From contig JBAZCN010000117.1 in assembly GCA_041655035.1 (NCBI GenBank), positions 1 to 11,122 of the forward strand: a stretch of DNA of 11,122 nucleotides, read 5' to 3'. This stretch comes from NAT127 sp041655035 (GTDB lineage: Bacteria > Pseudomonadota > Gammaproteobacteria > Pseudomonadales > Porticoccaceae). The notes beneath the pieces are model-generated. The model was not told the DNA's origin, did no database searches, and saw only the letters and a program-made list of their open reading frames with translations. The translations under genes were made by a program, and so were the position numbers. Below are positions 5,365 to 11,122 of this stretch, in pieces; position 1 is the stretch's first letter, and every line of letters starts with the position of its first letter.

Positions 5365-6597
5365 ATGTTCCAGTTCAGACATTCGTTGGTTTTGATGGCC
5401 GCGCTCGGGCTGCTGGCCGCCTGCAGCGACGAGGCTGGCACGGATAACACTGCCGCCGGGGCGCCGGCGGCGAACACAGCGCAGATGGCCGACCCCGGTG
5501 AATCCACCGACGCGGCCGACCCCGGCGAGACCGCCGACACTACCCGGGGCGACGCGTTCTCCGTCACCGAGGTGGCGCAGTTCGATGCCCCCTGGGCGAT
5601 GACCTTCCTCCCCGACGGCCGCCTGCTGGTGACCGAGATGGCCGGCGCGCTGCGGCTGCATGATCTGGCCAGCGACAGCACCGGGACCATCAGTGGTGTA
5701 CCGGAGGTGACCCACGTAGCCCAGGGCGGACTGGGGGATGTGGTGCTGCATCCGCAGTTCGACAGCAACCAGCTCGTCTACATCAGCTATGTGGAGACCG
5801 ACAACAGCGGCCTCGGCGCAGTGGTGGCGCGCGCCCGCCTGGCGTTGGATGACAAGGGTGGTGGCGCCCTCGAGGACCTCGCGGTGATCTGGCGGCAGAC
5901 GCCGAAGAAGAGCGGCGACGGCCACTTCGGCTACCGCATCGCCTTCGACGGTGAGGGCATGCTGTGGATCAGTTCCAGCGAGCGCAAGGAATTCGATCCC
6001 GCCCAGGACATGGCCACCAACCTGGGCAAGATCGTGCGCCTCAACGACGACGGCAGCGCACCCGCCGGCAATCCCTTTGCCGACCAGGGCGACGTCGCCG
6101 CGCAGGTCTGGTCCCTCGGCCACCGCAACATCCTGGGCCTGGCGTTCGACGCCGACGGGCGGCTGTGGGCCCACGAGATGGGACCGCAGGGCGGTGACGA
6201 ACTCAACCTGATCGAGAAAGGCGCCAACTACGGCTATCCCCTCGTCTCCAACGGCGAGCATTACGACGGCACGCCGATTCCCAACCACGATACCCGCCCG
6301 GAGTTCAACGCGCCGGTCATCACCTGGACGCCGGTGATCTCACCGGCGGGTTTCATCATCTACGATGGCGACCTGTTCCCGAACTGGCGCGGCAATGGTT
6401 TCATCGGCGGCCTGTCGTCGAAGTCATTGGTGCGTGTGGAATTTGCTGGAGAAGATGCGCAAGAAGCGGAGCGCTTCGACCTGCAAAGGCGCATCCGCGA
6501 AGTAGAGCAAGGCCCGGACGGCGCGATCTGGTTGCTGGAAGATGGCACCCGGGAAGGCGAGGGCTGGTTGCTGAAATTGACGCCGCAGAATGAGTAG
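5365..6597 (+). CDS. PQQ-dependent sugar dehydrogenase (glucose/sorbosone dehydrogenase family), lipoprotein
   Basis: This is a 410-residue enzyme of the soluble PQQ glucose/sorbosone dehydrogenase family (YliI/Asd-like beta-propeller), which oxidises aldose sugars and passes electrons to the respiratory chain. The lipobox L-L-A-A-C puts the lipidated Cys at residue 20; Ser at +2 suggests an outer-membrane anchor. An acidic, Ala-rich linker (21-63) contains two A-D-P-G-E-(S/T) repeats. Propeller landmarks are P-W-A-M-T-F-L-P-D-G-R (76-86), G-G-L-G-D-V-V-L-H-P-Q-F (121-132), G-H-F-G-Y-R-I-A-F-D-G (186-196, with His187 the likely catalytic base), L-G-H-R-N (251-255) and H-E-M-G-P-Q-G-G-D-E-L-N (270-281). 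AAAGGAG lies 5 nt before the ATG. Other starts up to 5302 lack this site and would spoil the lipoprotein signal. PQQ synthesis genes are not in the window. The true substrate is unknown. Confidence 0.9.
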   Translation: MFQFRHSLVLMAALGLLAACSDEAGTDNTAAGAPAANTAQMADPGESTDAADPGETADTTRGDAFSVTEVAQFDAPWAMTFLPDGRLLVTEMAGALRLHDLASDSTGTISGVPEVTHVAQGGLGDVVLHPQFDSNQLVYISYVETDNSGLGAVVARARLALDDKGGGALEDLAVIWRQTPKKSGDGHFGYRIAFDGEGMLWISSSERKEFDPAQDMATNLGKIVRLNDDGSAPAGNPFADQGDVAAQVWSLGHRNILGLAFDADGRLWAHEMGPQGGDELNLIEKGANYGYPLVSNGEHYDGTPIPNHDTRPEFNAPVITWTPVISPAGFIIYDGDLFPNWRGNGFIGGLSSKSLVRVEFAGEDAQEAERFDLQRRIREVEQGPDGAIWLLEDGTREGEGWLLKLTPQNE

Positions 6598-6620
6598 GCG
6601 CGAGTAGACAGTAGTGAGCG

Positions 6621-6643
6621 GAGCCAGCGCGCGTCGCGGGCTC
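6621..6643. terminator. Hairpin after the sugar dehydrogenase gene
   Basis: GAGCC-A-GCG, loop CGCGT, CGC-G-GGCTC forms an 8-bp stem with one A-G mismatch, 24 nt after the stop codon. There is no T run behind it. The rest of 6598-6866 shows no gene on either strand that I can support. Confidence 0.3.
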
Positions 6644-6866
6644 GGCATCTGGCGGTATCCGGCTTTCCATCACCAGCCCGGCCCGTCGACCACATTGATC
6701 ATCTGCGGTCCACCCTTGCCGCCGGTGTTGGCCAACCTTCGATCACAGCAGAACATGCCCCGGAAAGGCCTGAACGGGTTAGCCAGAACGTTGAGCCGAC
6801 AGTAAACTCGACGGCCGTAATCGCAAGCCACCCGCTGCCCGAAGAGATTCCTGGAGAGACTGATCC

Positions 6867-7859
6867 ATGGCCCGCCCCCGTTTCCTGCCCGATAACTTCA
6901 CTCTCTGGCTGATCGCCGTGGTATTGCTGGCCAGTCTGCTGCCGGCTCGGGATCAGGTCGCGGAGGTCGTCGGCTGGATCACCAACTTCGCGATCGGCCT
7001 GCTGTTTTTCATGCATGGCGCCAAGCTGTCGCGCGCGGCGATCTGGGCAGGCGCCACCCATTGGCGCCTGCATCTGCTGGTGTTCGCCTGCACCTTCGGC
7101 ATGTTCCCCCTGCTCGGGGTGGTGCTCAGGCCGGCGCTGGCGCCGCTGATGGGCGACGAACTGTATCTGGGCATGCTGTTTCTGTGTGCACTGCCGGCCA
7201 CCGTGCAATCGGCAATCGCCTTTACCTCGCTGGCCCGCGGCAATGTCGCGGCGGCGGTCTGCAGCGCCGCCACCTCGAGCATGCTCGGCATATTCATTAC
7301 GCCGTTGCTGGTCATACTGTTGCTCGGCGCCGACGCTGGCAGCGGCGATACCCTGGGCGCAATCGGGCAGATTACCGTGCAACTGCTGTTGCCCTTCGTC
7401 GCCGGGCAGATTGCCCGACGTTGGATCGGCAACTGGGTGGAGCGGAACAAGAGCTGGCTGAAGAGCGTGGATCAGGGCTCGATCCTGCTGGTGGTCTACT
7501 GTGCCTTCAGCGATGCCGTGGTCGAAGGGCTGTGGCACAGCATACCGCTGCTGCAACTGGCCGGCCTGGTGGTGGCGTGCTGCGTACTGCTGGCGGTGGT
7601 GCTGTTGCTGGTGGAGCTGCTTGCCCGCCGGCTGGGTTTCAATGTCGAGGATCGCATCACCATCCTGTTTGCCGGCTCGAAGAAAAGCCTGGCCACCGGG
7701 GTGCCCATGGCCCAGGTGCTGTTCGCCGGTGGCTCGATGGGGGCGATGATCCTGCCGCTGATGGTGTTCCACCAGATCCAGCTGATGGTCTGCGCGGTGT
7801 TGGCCGAGCGCTACGCCAGGCGTCCAGCCCCGCAGGAGCCGAGCGTCGAGATGGCGTAA
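6867..7859 (+). CDS. Bile acid:sodium symporter (SBF-like, YfeH-type) family transporter
   Basis: This is a 330-residue inner-membrane protein with about ten hydrophobic segments, matching the SBF-like branch of the bile acid:sodium symporter superfamily by length and motifs. The first helix pair ends in F-A-I-G-L-L-F-F-M-H-G-A-K-L-S (41-55). The core crossover segments are C-A-L-P-A-T-V-Q-S-A-I-A-F-T-S-L-A-R-G-N (107-126) and F-A-G-S-K-K-S-L-A-T-G-V-P (268-280). Together these form the sodium-coupled substrate site in structurally known relatives. GGAG lies about 10 nt before the ATG. Bacterial members carry varied organic anions and the substrate here cannot be told from sequence. It stands alone in its direction and converges on the glycosylase gene with a 29-bp gap and no clear terminator. 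Confidence 0.88.
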   Translation: MARPRFLPDNFTLWLIAVVLLASLLPARDQVAEVVGWITNFAIGLLFFMHGAKLSRAAIWAGATHWRLHLLVFACTFGMFPLLGVVLRPALAPLMGDELYLGMLFLCALPATVQSAIAFTSLARGNVAAAVCSAATSSMLGIFITPLLVILLLGADAGSGDTLGAIGQITVQLLLPFVAGQIARRWIGNWVERNKSWLKSVDQGSILLVVYCAFSDAVVEGLWHSIPLLQLAGLVVACCVLLAVVLLLVELLARRLGFNVEDRITILFAGSKKSLATGVPMAQVLFAGGSMGAMILPLMVFHQIQLMVCAVLAERYARRPAPQEPSVEMA

Positions 7860-7888
7860 GCGCTGACGACCCAAATAAGAACCCGAAT

Positions 7889-8575
7889 TCAGCTGTCGAC
7901 GGACATGGCCAGCGTCCGGCTGATCTGCGCATACCCCCAGCCGCTTTCGTCGCGCCACTGGTTGTAGGCGTCCTGCACTTTTTTCATTGCCGCCTTGCCT
8001 GTGGGTGGCTTATCCACCACCCCGGCGCCGATCAGCGCCGCGACACCGTCGCGGCTCAGCACGAAACCGTCGATGCCCATGGCGCGAAGGAAATACTGGG
8101 CGCTGTTGCCGCCGAGACGGGAGCCGTTTTTGTTGAGGAACTCCAGCAACCCGACAAAATCGTCTGTCGGCCAGGCCGTCAGGAACTGGCCGAACGAGCC
8201 GTGGCTCTTCTGTACATCGAGAATCATCGCGGCGTTGAGCGGCACGGTGCGGATTTTCTGCGGGTTGCGCACGATGCGCTCATCACCGCACAGGGCGTCG
8301 AAATCGTCCGGGCTCATCATCGCGCAGCGCAACACGTTGAAATGCCAGAACGCCTTCTCAAAGTCAGGCCACTTGTGGTCGATGATCTTCCACACAAAAC
8401 CCGCCTTGAAGACGGCGCTGGTCATGGCCGAGAGGTAGCGGCTGTCGTCCACCCTTGCCAATTGCCTCGGGGTTTTTATACCGCCGGAAACAAGGGCGGC
8501 GAGCTCTTCCTCACCACCTTTGCGTTGCGCTGCCCGTTCCCGGATTTCAGCGAAGGATCGTATGGCGCTGGTCAT
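7889..8575 (-). CDS. DNA-3-methyladenine glycosylase I family protein (divergent Tag homologue)
   Basis: This is a 228-residue homologue of Tag, a helix-hairpin-helix base-excision glycosylase that removes 3-methyladenine from alkylated DNA. The match lies in K-A-G-F-V-W-K-I-I (57-65), F-E-K-A-F-W-H-F-N (72-80), I-V-R-N-P-Q-K-I (101-108), N-A-A-M-I-L-D-V-Q (114-122), G-S-F-G-Q-F (126-131) and Y-F-L-R-A-M-G-I-D-G-F (161-171). Trp62 aligns with Trp46 of E. coli Tag. The Glu of Tag (Glu38) aligns with Ala54, and the Cys/His zinc ligands of E. coli Tag are not apparent. It is therefore a distinct subfamily with uncertain specificity. The ATG at 8575 follows a GGAAGGG site. The frame is open to 9334, but the upstream part is non-homologous low-complexity sequence crossing tandem repeats. 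A hairpin covers the ribosome-binding site. Confidence 0.8.
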   Translation of the reverse strand: MTSAIRSFAEIRERAAQRKGGEEELAALVSGGIKTPRQLARVDDSRYLSAMTSAVFKAGFVWKIIDHKWPDFEKAFWHFNVLRCAMMSPDDFDALCGDERIVRNPQKIRTVPLNAAMILDVQKSHGSFGQFLTAWPTDDFVGLLEFLNKNGSRLGGNSAQYFLRAMGIDGFVLSRDGVAALIGAGVVDKPPTGKAAMKKVQDAYNQWRDESGWGYAQISRTLAMSVDS

Positions 8576-8578
8576 GCG

Positions 8579-8610
8579 GGATTGCCCTTCCGTCCGGAGT
8601 GGGGCAATCC
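8579..8610 (-). promoter_or_regulatory. Hairpin over the ribosome-binding site of the glycosylase gene
   Basis: On the minus strand GGATTGCCC (8610-8602) and GGGCAATCC (8587-8579) form a perfect 9-bp stem around a 14-nt loop, ending 3 nt before the ATG at 8575. The GGAAGGG Shine-Dalgarno is half in the loop and half in the 3' arm. The fold would reduce ribosome access. It may be a control element or a small REP-like insertion. Confidence 0.5.
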
Positions 8611-8646
8611 TACCCCTGCTGCTATCCGCCGGCAACATTGCTCCCA

Positions 8647-8726
8647 CCGATATCCAGGATGGCGATATCCAGGACACCCACTGGCGATATCCAGGACACC
8701 CACTGGCGATATCCAGGACACCCACA
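8647..8726. repeat. Array of 22-bp tandem repeats, three full copies plus one partial
   Basis: The unit begins GGCGATATCCAGGACACCC and is 22 bp long. Copies lie at 8661-8682, 8683-8704 and 8705-8726; the last differs only in its final base. A shortened copy (CGATATCCAGGA, 8648-8659) precedes them. Each unit holds the palindrome GATATC at one fixed position, two helical turns apart from the next. Since 22 is not a multiple of three, the array is not coding. It lies 72-151 bp upstream of the glycosylase start and 270 bp before the gene at 8997. Confidence 0.9.
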
Positions 8727-8996
8727 GTTTGAGCAGGCTGCTCTATTGGCTCAATTGCAATGGGGTGTGCCGGAAGGTTCTCGAATTGACAGGGAGACCG
8801 GCGCAATGGCTGGAAAAAGCAGTTGCCGCCCGAGGATTGTTCCGCACCGAGGCATATTGACCATTGCCGACCCAGGCAGAGCCTCGCCCCATTCGTCGTC
8901 GGCGAGAGTCGCGTATCCATGGCTTTTCTGCGTCCCTGGCAGTATTCTTGAGGCGTTGCCAATCTTTGACCACTTGATCGCTCGCGCAGGTGCCCT
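8727..8996. other. 270-bp region without a supported gene
   Basis: Only short overlapping frames with no recognisable motif are present on both strands. The region must hold the start signals for the gene at 8997 and may hold those of the glycosylase gene, but I see no convincing promoter pair. Confidence 0.5.
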
Positions 8997-9701
8997 ATGG
9001 CGAAACCCCGAATAAAGACGATGCTTGTCGCGCTCCTTATCATCGGCGGCAGTGTCATGCCATCGGGGTTCGCCGAACAGCCTGTCGGGGACCGCGTGGA
9101 AATTGCCGTCGCGGATGAAGGTGAGGTCGCCCCGGCAACCGGGTGGCAGGCCACGATCAGCGCAGATGCGCGGATCGGTCTGATCGGGGCGCTGGTGGGC
9201 GCCGGTATCGGTGCCCTCGTATCACTGGCGGTGCTCGGTCTGTCGATCAGGGCCCAGGACAGGCGCGCGGCACGGCGGCGTAGCGAGCAAGCCAGGGTTG
9301 CCAGGATTCTGGTCGAGTCCGAGATCGCGCACAACCTCCGGGTGATGGCCGGTTACCTGGCGGACGTCGATCTCGACAATCCGATCCGCACGGTTGCCAA
9401 TCAAAGCGGCGAGGAGTGGATCGCCAGTCATCCTGCGCCACGGTGGTCGACCATCGCATTCGAGGCCAACCTATCGCTCCTGCCCGATGCCTTGTCGGAG
9501 CAGGAACTGCTCGCCACACACGAGTTCTACACCAACCTGTGGTCCCATACCGCCGCGATCCAGATGGCGGTCGGCTACAAACTGGACCAGCGGCCTTACG
9601 AGATGATTTCAACCGCATTTTTCGTGCTGCGGAATCTGGAGGAGGGGATTCTGAGGAAGGGCAATCCGCTGCGGCAGGGCACCGGTCCGACGCCGGGGTA
9701 A
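8997..9701 (+). CDS. Unrecognised membrane-anchored protein with a cytoplasmic helical domain
   Basis: This is a 234-residue protein I do not recognise. Residues 1-26 look like a signal peptide (basic K-P-R-I-K, core M-L-V-A-L-L-I-I-G-G, cut after G-F-A). A short acidic segment follows, then a single glycine-rich membrane helix (I-G-L-I-G-A-L-V-G-A-G-I-G-A-L-V at 60-75, on to 83). A strongly basic stretch comes next (R-A-Q-D-R-R-A-A-R-R-R, 85-95), which should stay in the cytoplasm. The remaining 135 residues are mainly helical, with V-E-S-E-I-A-H-N-L (107-114). If the first segment is an uncleaved anchor the topology flips to a hairpin with both ends inside. AGGT lies about 6 nt before the ATG. 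Its 3' end overlaps that of the minus-strand gene at 9609. Confidence 0.7.
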   Translation: MAKPRIKTMLVALLIIGGSVMPSGFAEQPVGDRVEIAVADEGEVAPATGWQATISADARIGLIGALVGAGIGALVSLAVLGLSIRAQDRRAARRRSEQARVARILVESEIAHNLRVMAGYLADVDLDNPIRTVANQSGEEWIASHPAPRWSTIAFEANLSLLPDALSEQELLATHEFYTNLWSHTAAIQMAVGYKLDQRPYEMISTAFFVLRNLEEGILRKGNPLRQGTGPTPG

Positions 9702-10310
9702 GCCAGGTTTGTCGCGACCGTGGAGGCTTCCCGTCCTCGATGGTCGCGCCCTGGAGTTGGCAGACAAGGGCGATTCGTGAGTTAGATGCCGGCAATAGTA
9801 ATCGTCGAGGTCAACAGCAATGGCGGCTTTGTCGGTATCTTGATATTGCCGTAAAGCAGCATAGCTGCCGATTATCTCCTTCTCATAGCTGGTCAGGCCA
9901 CCGACAGGCAATCGGACAAATCTTCCCCTCAGGAAGCTCCATATATAGAATTCATCCTCCAGAGACAACCCGAAATGGATTTCCCTGCCTATCTCGGCTC
10001 TCTCTTTCAGCGACCTTCCTTCACTGGCCAAAAAGACCAGTTTTTCCCTGATCGCATGGTCGAGGATATGCTGCAAGTCAAGTTTTTCGGGATCATGGAT
10101 TGCGATCCATTTCCGGAAAGGGTGTTTGCTGGCAGGGTCCACTGTCGGTGCGATGATGCAGTAGCCGTTCCCTCGAGAAATATTCCTGAGGCCGGCATCG
10201 ACTTGTTCGTGGAATTTTTTCTCGTAAAGAAAATGGATGACAGGCGCCCATGTATGGGGAAGGCTTACATAAATCAGTAGAAATATGATGAAGGAAATAA
10301 ATTTCTTCAT
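9609..10310 (-). CDS. Unrecognised membrane-anchored protein, AT-richer than its neighbours
   Basis: This is a 233-residue protein with an N-terminal signal or anchor (M-K-K-F-I-S-F-I-I-F-L-L-I-Y-V-S-L, 1-17). A soluble domain of about 155 residues follows, with E-K-K-F-H-E-Q-V-D-A-G-L (30-41), H-P-F-R-K-W-I-A-I-H-D-P (63-74) and F-Y-I-W-S-F-L-R-G-R-F-V-R-L (121-134). I know no family for it. The DNA from 9780 to 10310 is visibly richer in A and T than the rest of the window, which suggests acquisition. The last 55 or so residues, after Y-Y-C-R-H-L-T-H-E, turn basic and Pro/Arg/Ser-rich and run through GC-rich DNA that also codes on the other strand. This tail looks like read-through after loss of the original stop. 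The ATG at 10310 gives the signal peptide; the ribosome-binding site (GGGA) is modest. Confidence 0.6.
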   Translation of the reverse strand: MKKFISFIIFLLIYVSLPHTWAPVIHFLYEKKFHEQVDAGLRNISRGNGYCIIAPTVDPASKHPFRKWIAIHDPEKLDLQHILDHAIREKLVFLASEGRSLKERAEIGREIHFGLSLEDEFYIWSFLRGRFVRLPVGGLTSYEKEIIGSYAALRQYQDTDKAAIAVDLDDYYCRHLTHESPLSANSRARPSRTGSLHGRDKPGLPRRRTGALPQRIALPQNPLLQIPQHEKCG

Positions 10311-10389
10311 AAGAATCCCGCTGGGCGACCATGACACAGAGGTGCATTCGATGAATGTCGGGATCATCTTCCATCAATGAATGATGCCC

Positions 10390-10417
10390 GCTGCCTGCTG
10401 CCTGCTGCCTGCTGCCC
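10390..10417. repeat. Four tandem copies of a 7-bp repeat
   Basis: GCTGCCT is repeated at 10390, 10397 and 10404, with a fourth copy GCTGCCC at 10411-10417. It sits 80-107 bp upstream of the minus-strand gene starting at 10310. Short tandem repeats of this kind can change copy number by slippage and alter promoter spacing. The rest of 10311-10533 shows no gene or clear promoter. Confidence 0.75.
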
Positions 10418-10509
10418 GCGTCTGCCTTCTGCCATCTCCTTTCGCCTTTGCCGTAATATATTCAGGGCTGCGCGATGCCCATTGTCAAGGTGTCTATGTG
10501 AATGATTGG

Positions 10510-10635
10510 GCGTATTTACACTGACAAAGGCTTATGGCATTGTCGATCCTGCAGACATGGGCACGGTGTCGAAGGGATGAAGCTCTGCGTAGTTTGGCAT
10601 TGTTTCTTCGTGAACAGATGGTGGAGCGTATTTAC
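10510..10635 (+). repeat. Imperfect direct repeat upstream of the TetR gene
   Basis: GCGTATTTAC occurs at 10510-10519 and 10626-10635. Both copies are followed, after 11-13 bases that include a purine-rich C-A-(A/G)-A-A-G-like stretch, by TTATG. TGGCATTGT is also repeated at 10535-10543 and 10595-10603. They may be paired operator sites for the adjacent TetR-type regulator or traces of an old duplication. Confidence 0.35.
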
Positions 10636-10689
10636 GGTGCAGAAAGTTATGAGGTCGTCAAGTTTGCCAGTGTCTTGGAGATGCGATGA
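10534..10689 (+). CDS. Possible small protein of 51 residues, overlapping the TetR start by ATGA
   Basis: The frame from the ATG at 10534 encodes M-A-L-S-I-L-Q-T-W-A-R-C-R-R-D-E-A-L-R-S and continues as a helical, well-balanced sequence (L-A-L-F-L-R-E-Q-M-V-E-R-I-Y-G) ending E-V-V-K-F-A-S-V-L-E-M-R. Its TGA overlaps the ATG of the TetR gene as ATGA, a classic coupling arrangement. AAAGG precedes the ATG at a short spacing of 3 nt. The composition and codon use look coding, in contrast to the other frames here, but I recognise no family. It could be a real small gene, or the surviving 3' end of a longer gene that once headed the operon, since a stop at 10522 closes the frame just upstream. Confidence 0.4.
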   Translation: MALSILQTWARCRRDEALRSLALFLREQMVERIYGAESYEVVKFASVLEMR

Positions 10690-11122
10690 GTAGTCGGCAA
10701 AAGCCGTCAGGGGAGTATACCCGCGGCGCGCTGAAACTGATCGTCACTGCCGAGCGGTTATTTGGGGATCATGGCGTGGAAGGCGTGTCCATACGCCAGA
10801 TCGTCACCGCAGCCGGACTGGTCAACAGTTACTCCATTCACCACCACTTTGGTTCCAAGGAGGGGCTGGTGCAGGCGGTTTATGATTATCGGGTGCCTCA
10901 GTTCGAGGAAGGATGCCGCCAGCGTTTGCATGAGGAGATTGCGGGTGCCGGCGACGGTTGTGTCTCCATCCAAGCATTGCTGGCGGCGCGCTTTATGCCT
11001 TTGGTGGACAGCTTCGATGTCAAGACCCAGCAGTCTTATTCCAAATTTTTGCTGCGCCTTTTGCACCGTGACAGCGGTAGGCATCCCTATTTCTGTTCCC
11101 AGGTGCCGCAACCTGCGTCCAA
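10686..11122 (+). CDS. TetR/AcrR-family transcriptional regulator, C-terminus beyond the window
   Basis: The first 145 residues are present. The N-terminal DNA-binding domain is typical of the family. Helix 1 is around A-L-K-L-I-V-T-A-E-R-L-F (15-26), then G-V-E-G-V-S-I-R-Q-I-V (30-40). The recognition helix region is A-G-L-V-N-S-Y-S-I-H-H-H-F (43-55), and G-S-K-E-G-L-V-Q-A-V-Y (56-66) follows, matching the usual Y-x-H-F-x-S-K-E-x-L pattern with His-His in place of Tyr-x. The remaining residues begin the ligand-binding domain, including A-A-R-F-M-P-L-V-D-S and K-F-L-L-R-L-L-H-R-D, of the type seen in regulators with a long C-terminal domain. GGAG lies 5 nt before the ATG at 10686. The ATG at 10681 is closed by a stop after two codons. 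The regulated genes are probably to the right, out of view. Confidence 0.88.
   Translation, partial: MSSRQKPSGEYTRGALKLIVTAERLFGDHGVEGVSIRQIVTAAGLVNSYSIHHHFGSKEGLVQAVYDYRVPQFEEGCRQRLHEEIAGAGDGCVSIQALLAARFMPLVDSFDVKTQQSYSKFLLRLLHRDSGRHPYFCSQVPQPAS

Noticed and set aside
5338..6288. 316-residue minus-strand frame opposite the sugar dehydrogenase gene
   Set aside because: Val/Gly/His-rich antisense shadow; the plus strand has lipobox, propeller motifs, promoter and ribosome-binding site.
6699..7958. 419-residue minus-strand frame opposite the symporter gene
   Set aside because: Gln/His/Arg-rich sequence with no motif, fully antisense to a gene with clear family motifs; an effect of GC-rich codon use.
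8647..8726. CRISPR array reading of the 22-bp repeats
   Set aside because: The units abut directly with no spacers, so this is a tandem repeat and not a CRISPR array.
7061..8860. 599-residue plus-strand frame
   Set aside because: It crosses the symporter gene in another frame, the antisense of the glycosylase gene and the tandem repeats; low-complexity Arg/Ala/Gly content with no start signal.
8576..9334. N-terminal extension of the glycosylase frame up to 9334
   Set aside because: It translates 22-bp repeats and the antisense of the next gene. Family homology and a ribosome-binding site both support the start at 8575.
9416..10051. 211-residue plus-strand frame across the convergent gene ends
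   Set aside because: A different frame of the gene at 8997 continuing into the antisense of the gene at 10310; composition changes abruptly and there is no start site.
10758..11111. 117-residue minus-strand frame at the right edge
   Set aside because: Antisense to the TetR gene, whose DNA-binding domain is clear.

Overview
The window is GC-rich bacterial DNA. It has Shine-Dalgarno sites, a sigma70-like promoter style, outer-membrane lipoproteins, a CopD-type protein, an SBF-type symporter and Pseudomonas-like REP sequence beginning TGTAGGAGC. I infer a gammaproteobacterium of the Pseudomonas/Alcanivorax kind; the sequence does not fix the genus. No rRNA, tRNA or CRISPR array was seen.

Positions 1-1640 are a mobile and decayed zone. 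The left edge holds one end of an IS3-family insertion sequence, with the first ten codons of its OrfA on the minus strand. Beside it lies a short frameshifted remnant of an Rpn (PD-(D/E)XK) transposase-like gene. A complete BrnT/BrnA type II toxin-antitoxin operon follows, with a perfect inverted repeat over its promoter and probably a leaderless toxin start. A second Rpn fragment (863-1325) is cut off at its 5' end by a 72-bp REP doublet with perfect 24-bp arms.

Positions 1638-5161 are a minus-strand block. In transcription order it holds a six-helix membrane protein and a two-helix envelope protein joined by an ATGA overlap, then a small CopD-family membrane protein, then a periplasmic DUF6607-type protein with its own promoter. 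The first two genes are not recognised and are the best candidate here for an undescribed two-part membrane system.

Positions 5162-8575 hold conventional accessory metabolism and repair. A PQQ-dependent sugar dehydrogenase lipoprotein (plus) has a clear promoter and is divergent from the membrane pair. A bile-acid:sodium-symporter-family protein (plus) follows. A divergent DNA-3-methyladenine glycosylase I homologue (minus) lacks recognisable copies of key Tag residues and has a hairpin over its ribosome-binding site. Upstream of it is an array of 22-bp tandem repeats.

Positions 8727-11122 hold two unrecognised membrane-anchored proteins whose genes overlap tail to tail (9609-9701). At the right edge a TetR-family regulator runs off the window. 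It is preceded by, and overlaps through ATGA, a 51-codon open frame that may encode a small co-translated protein.
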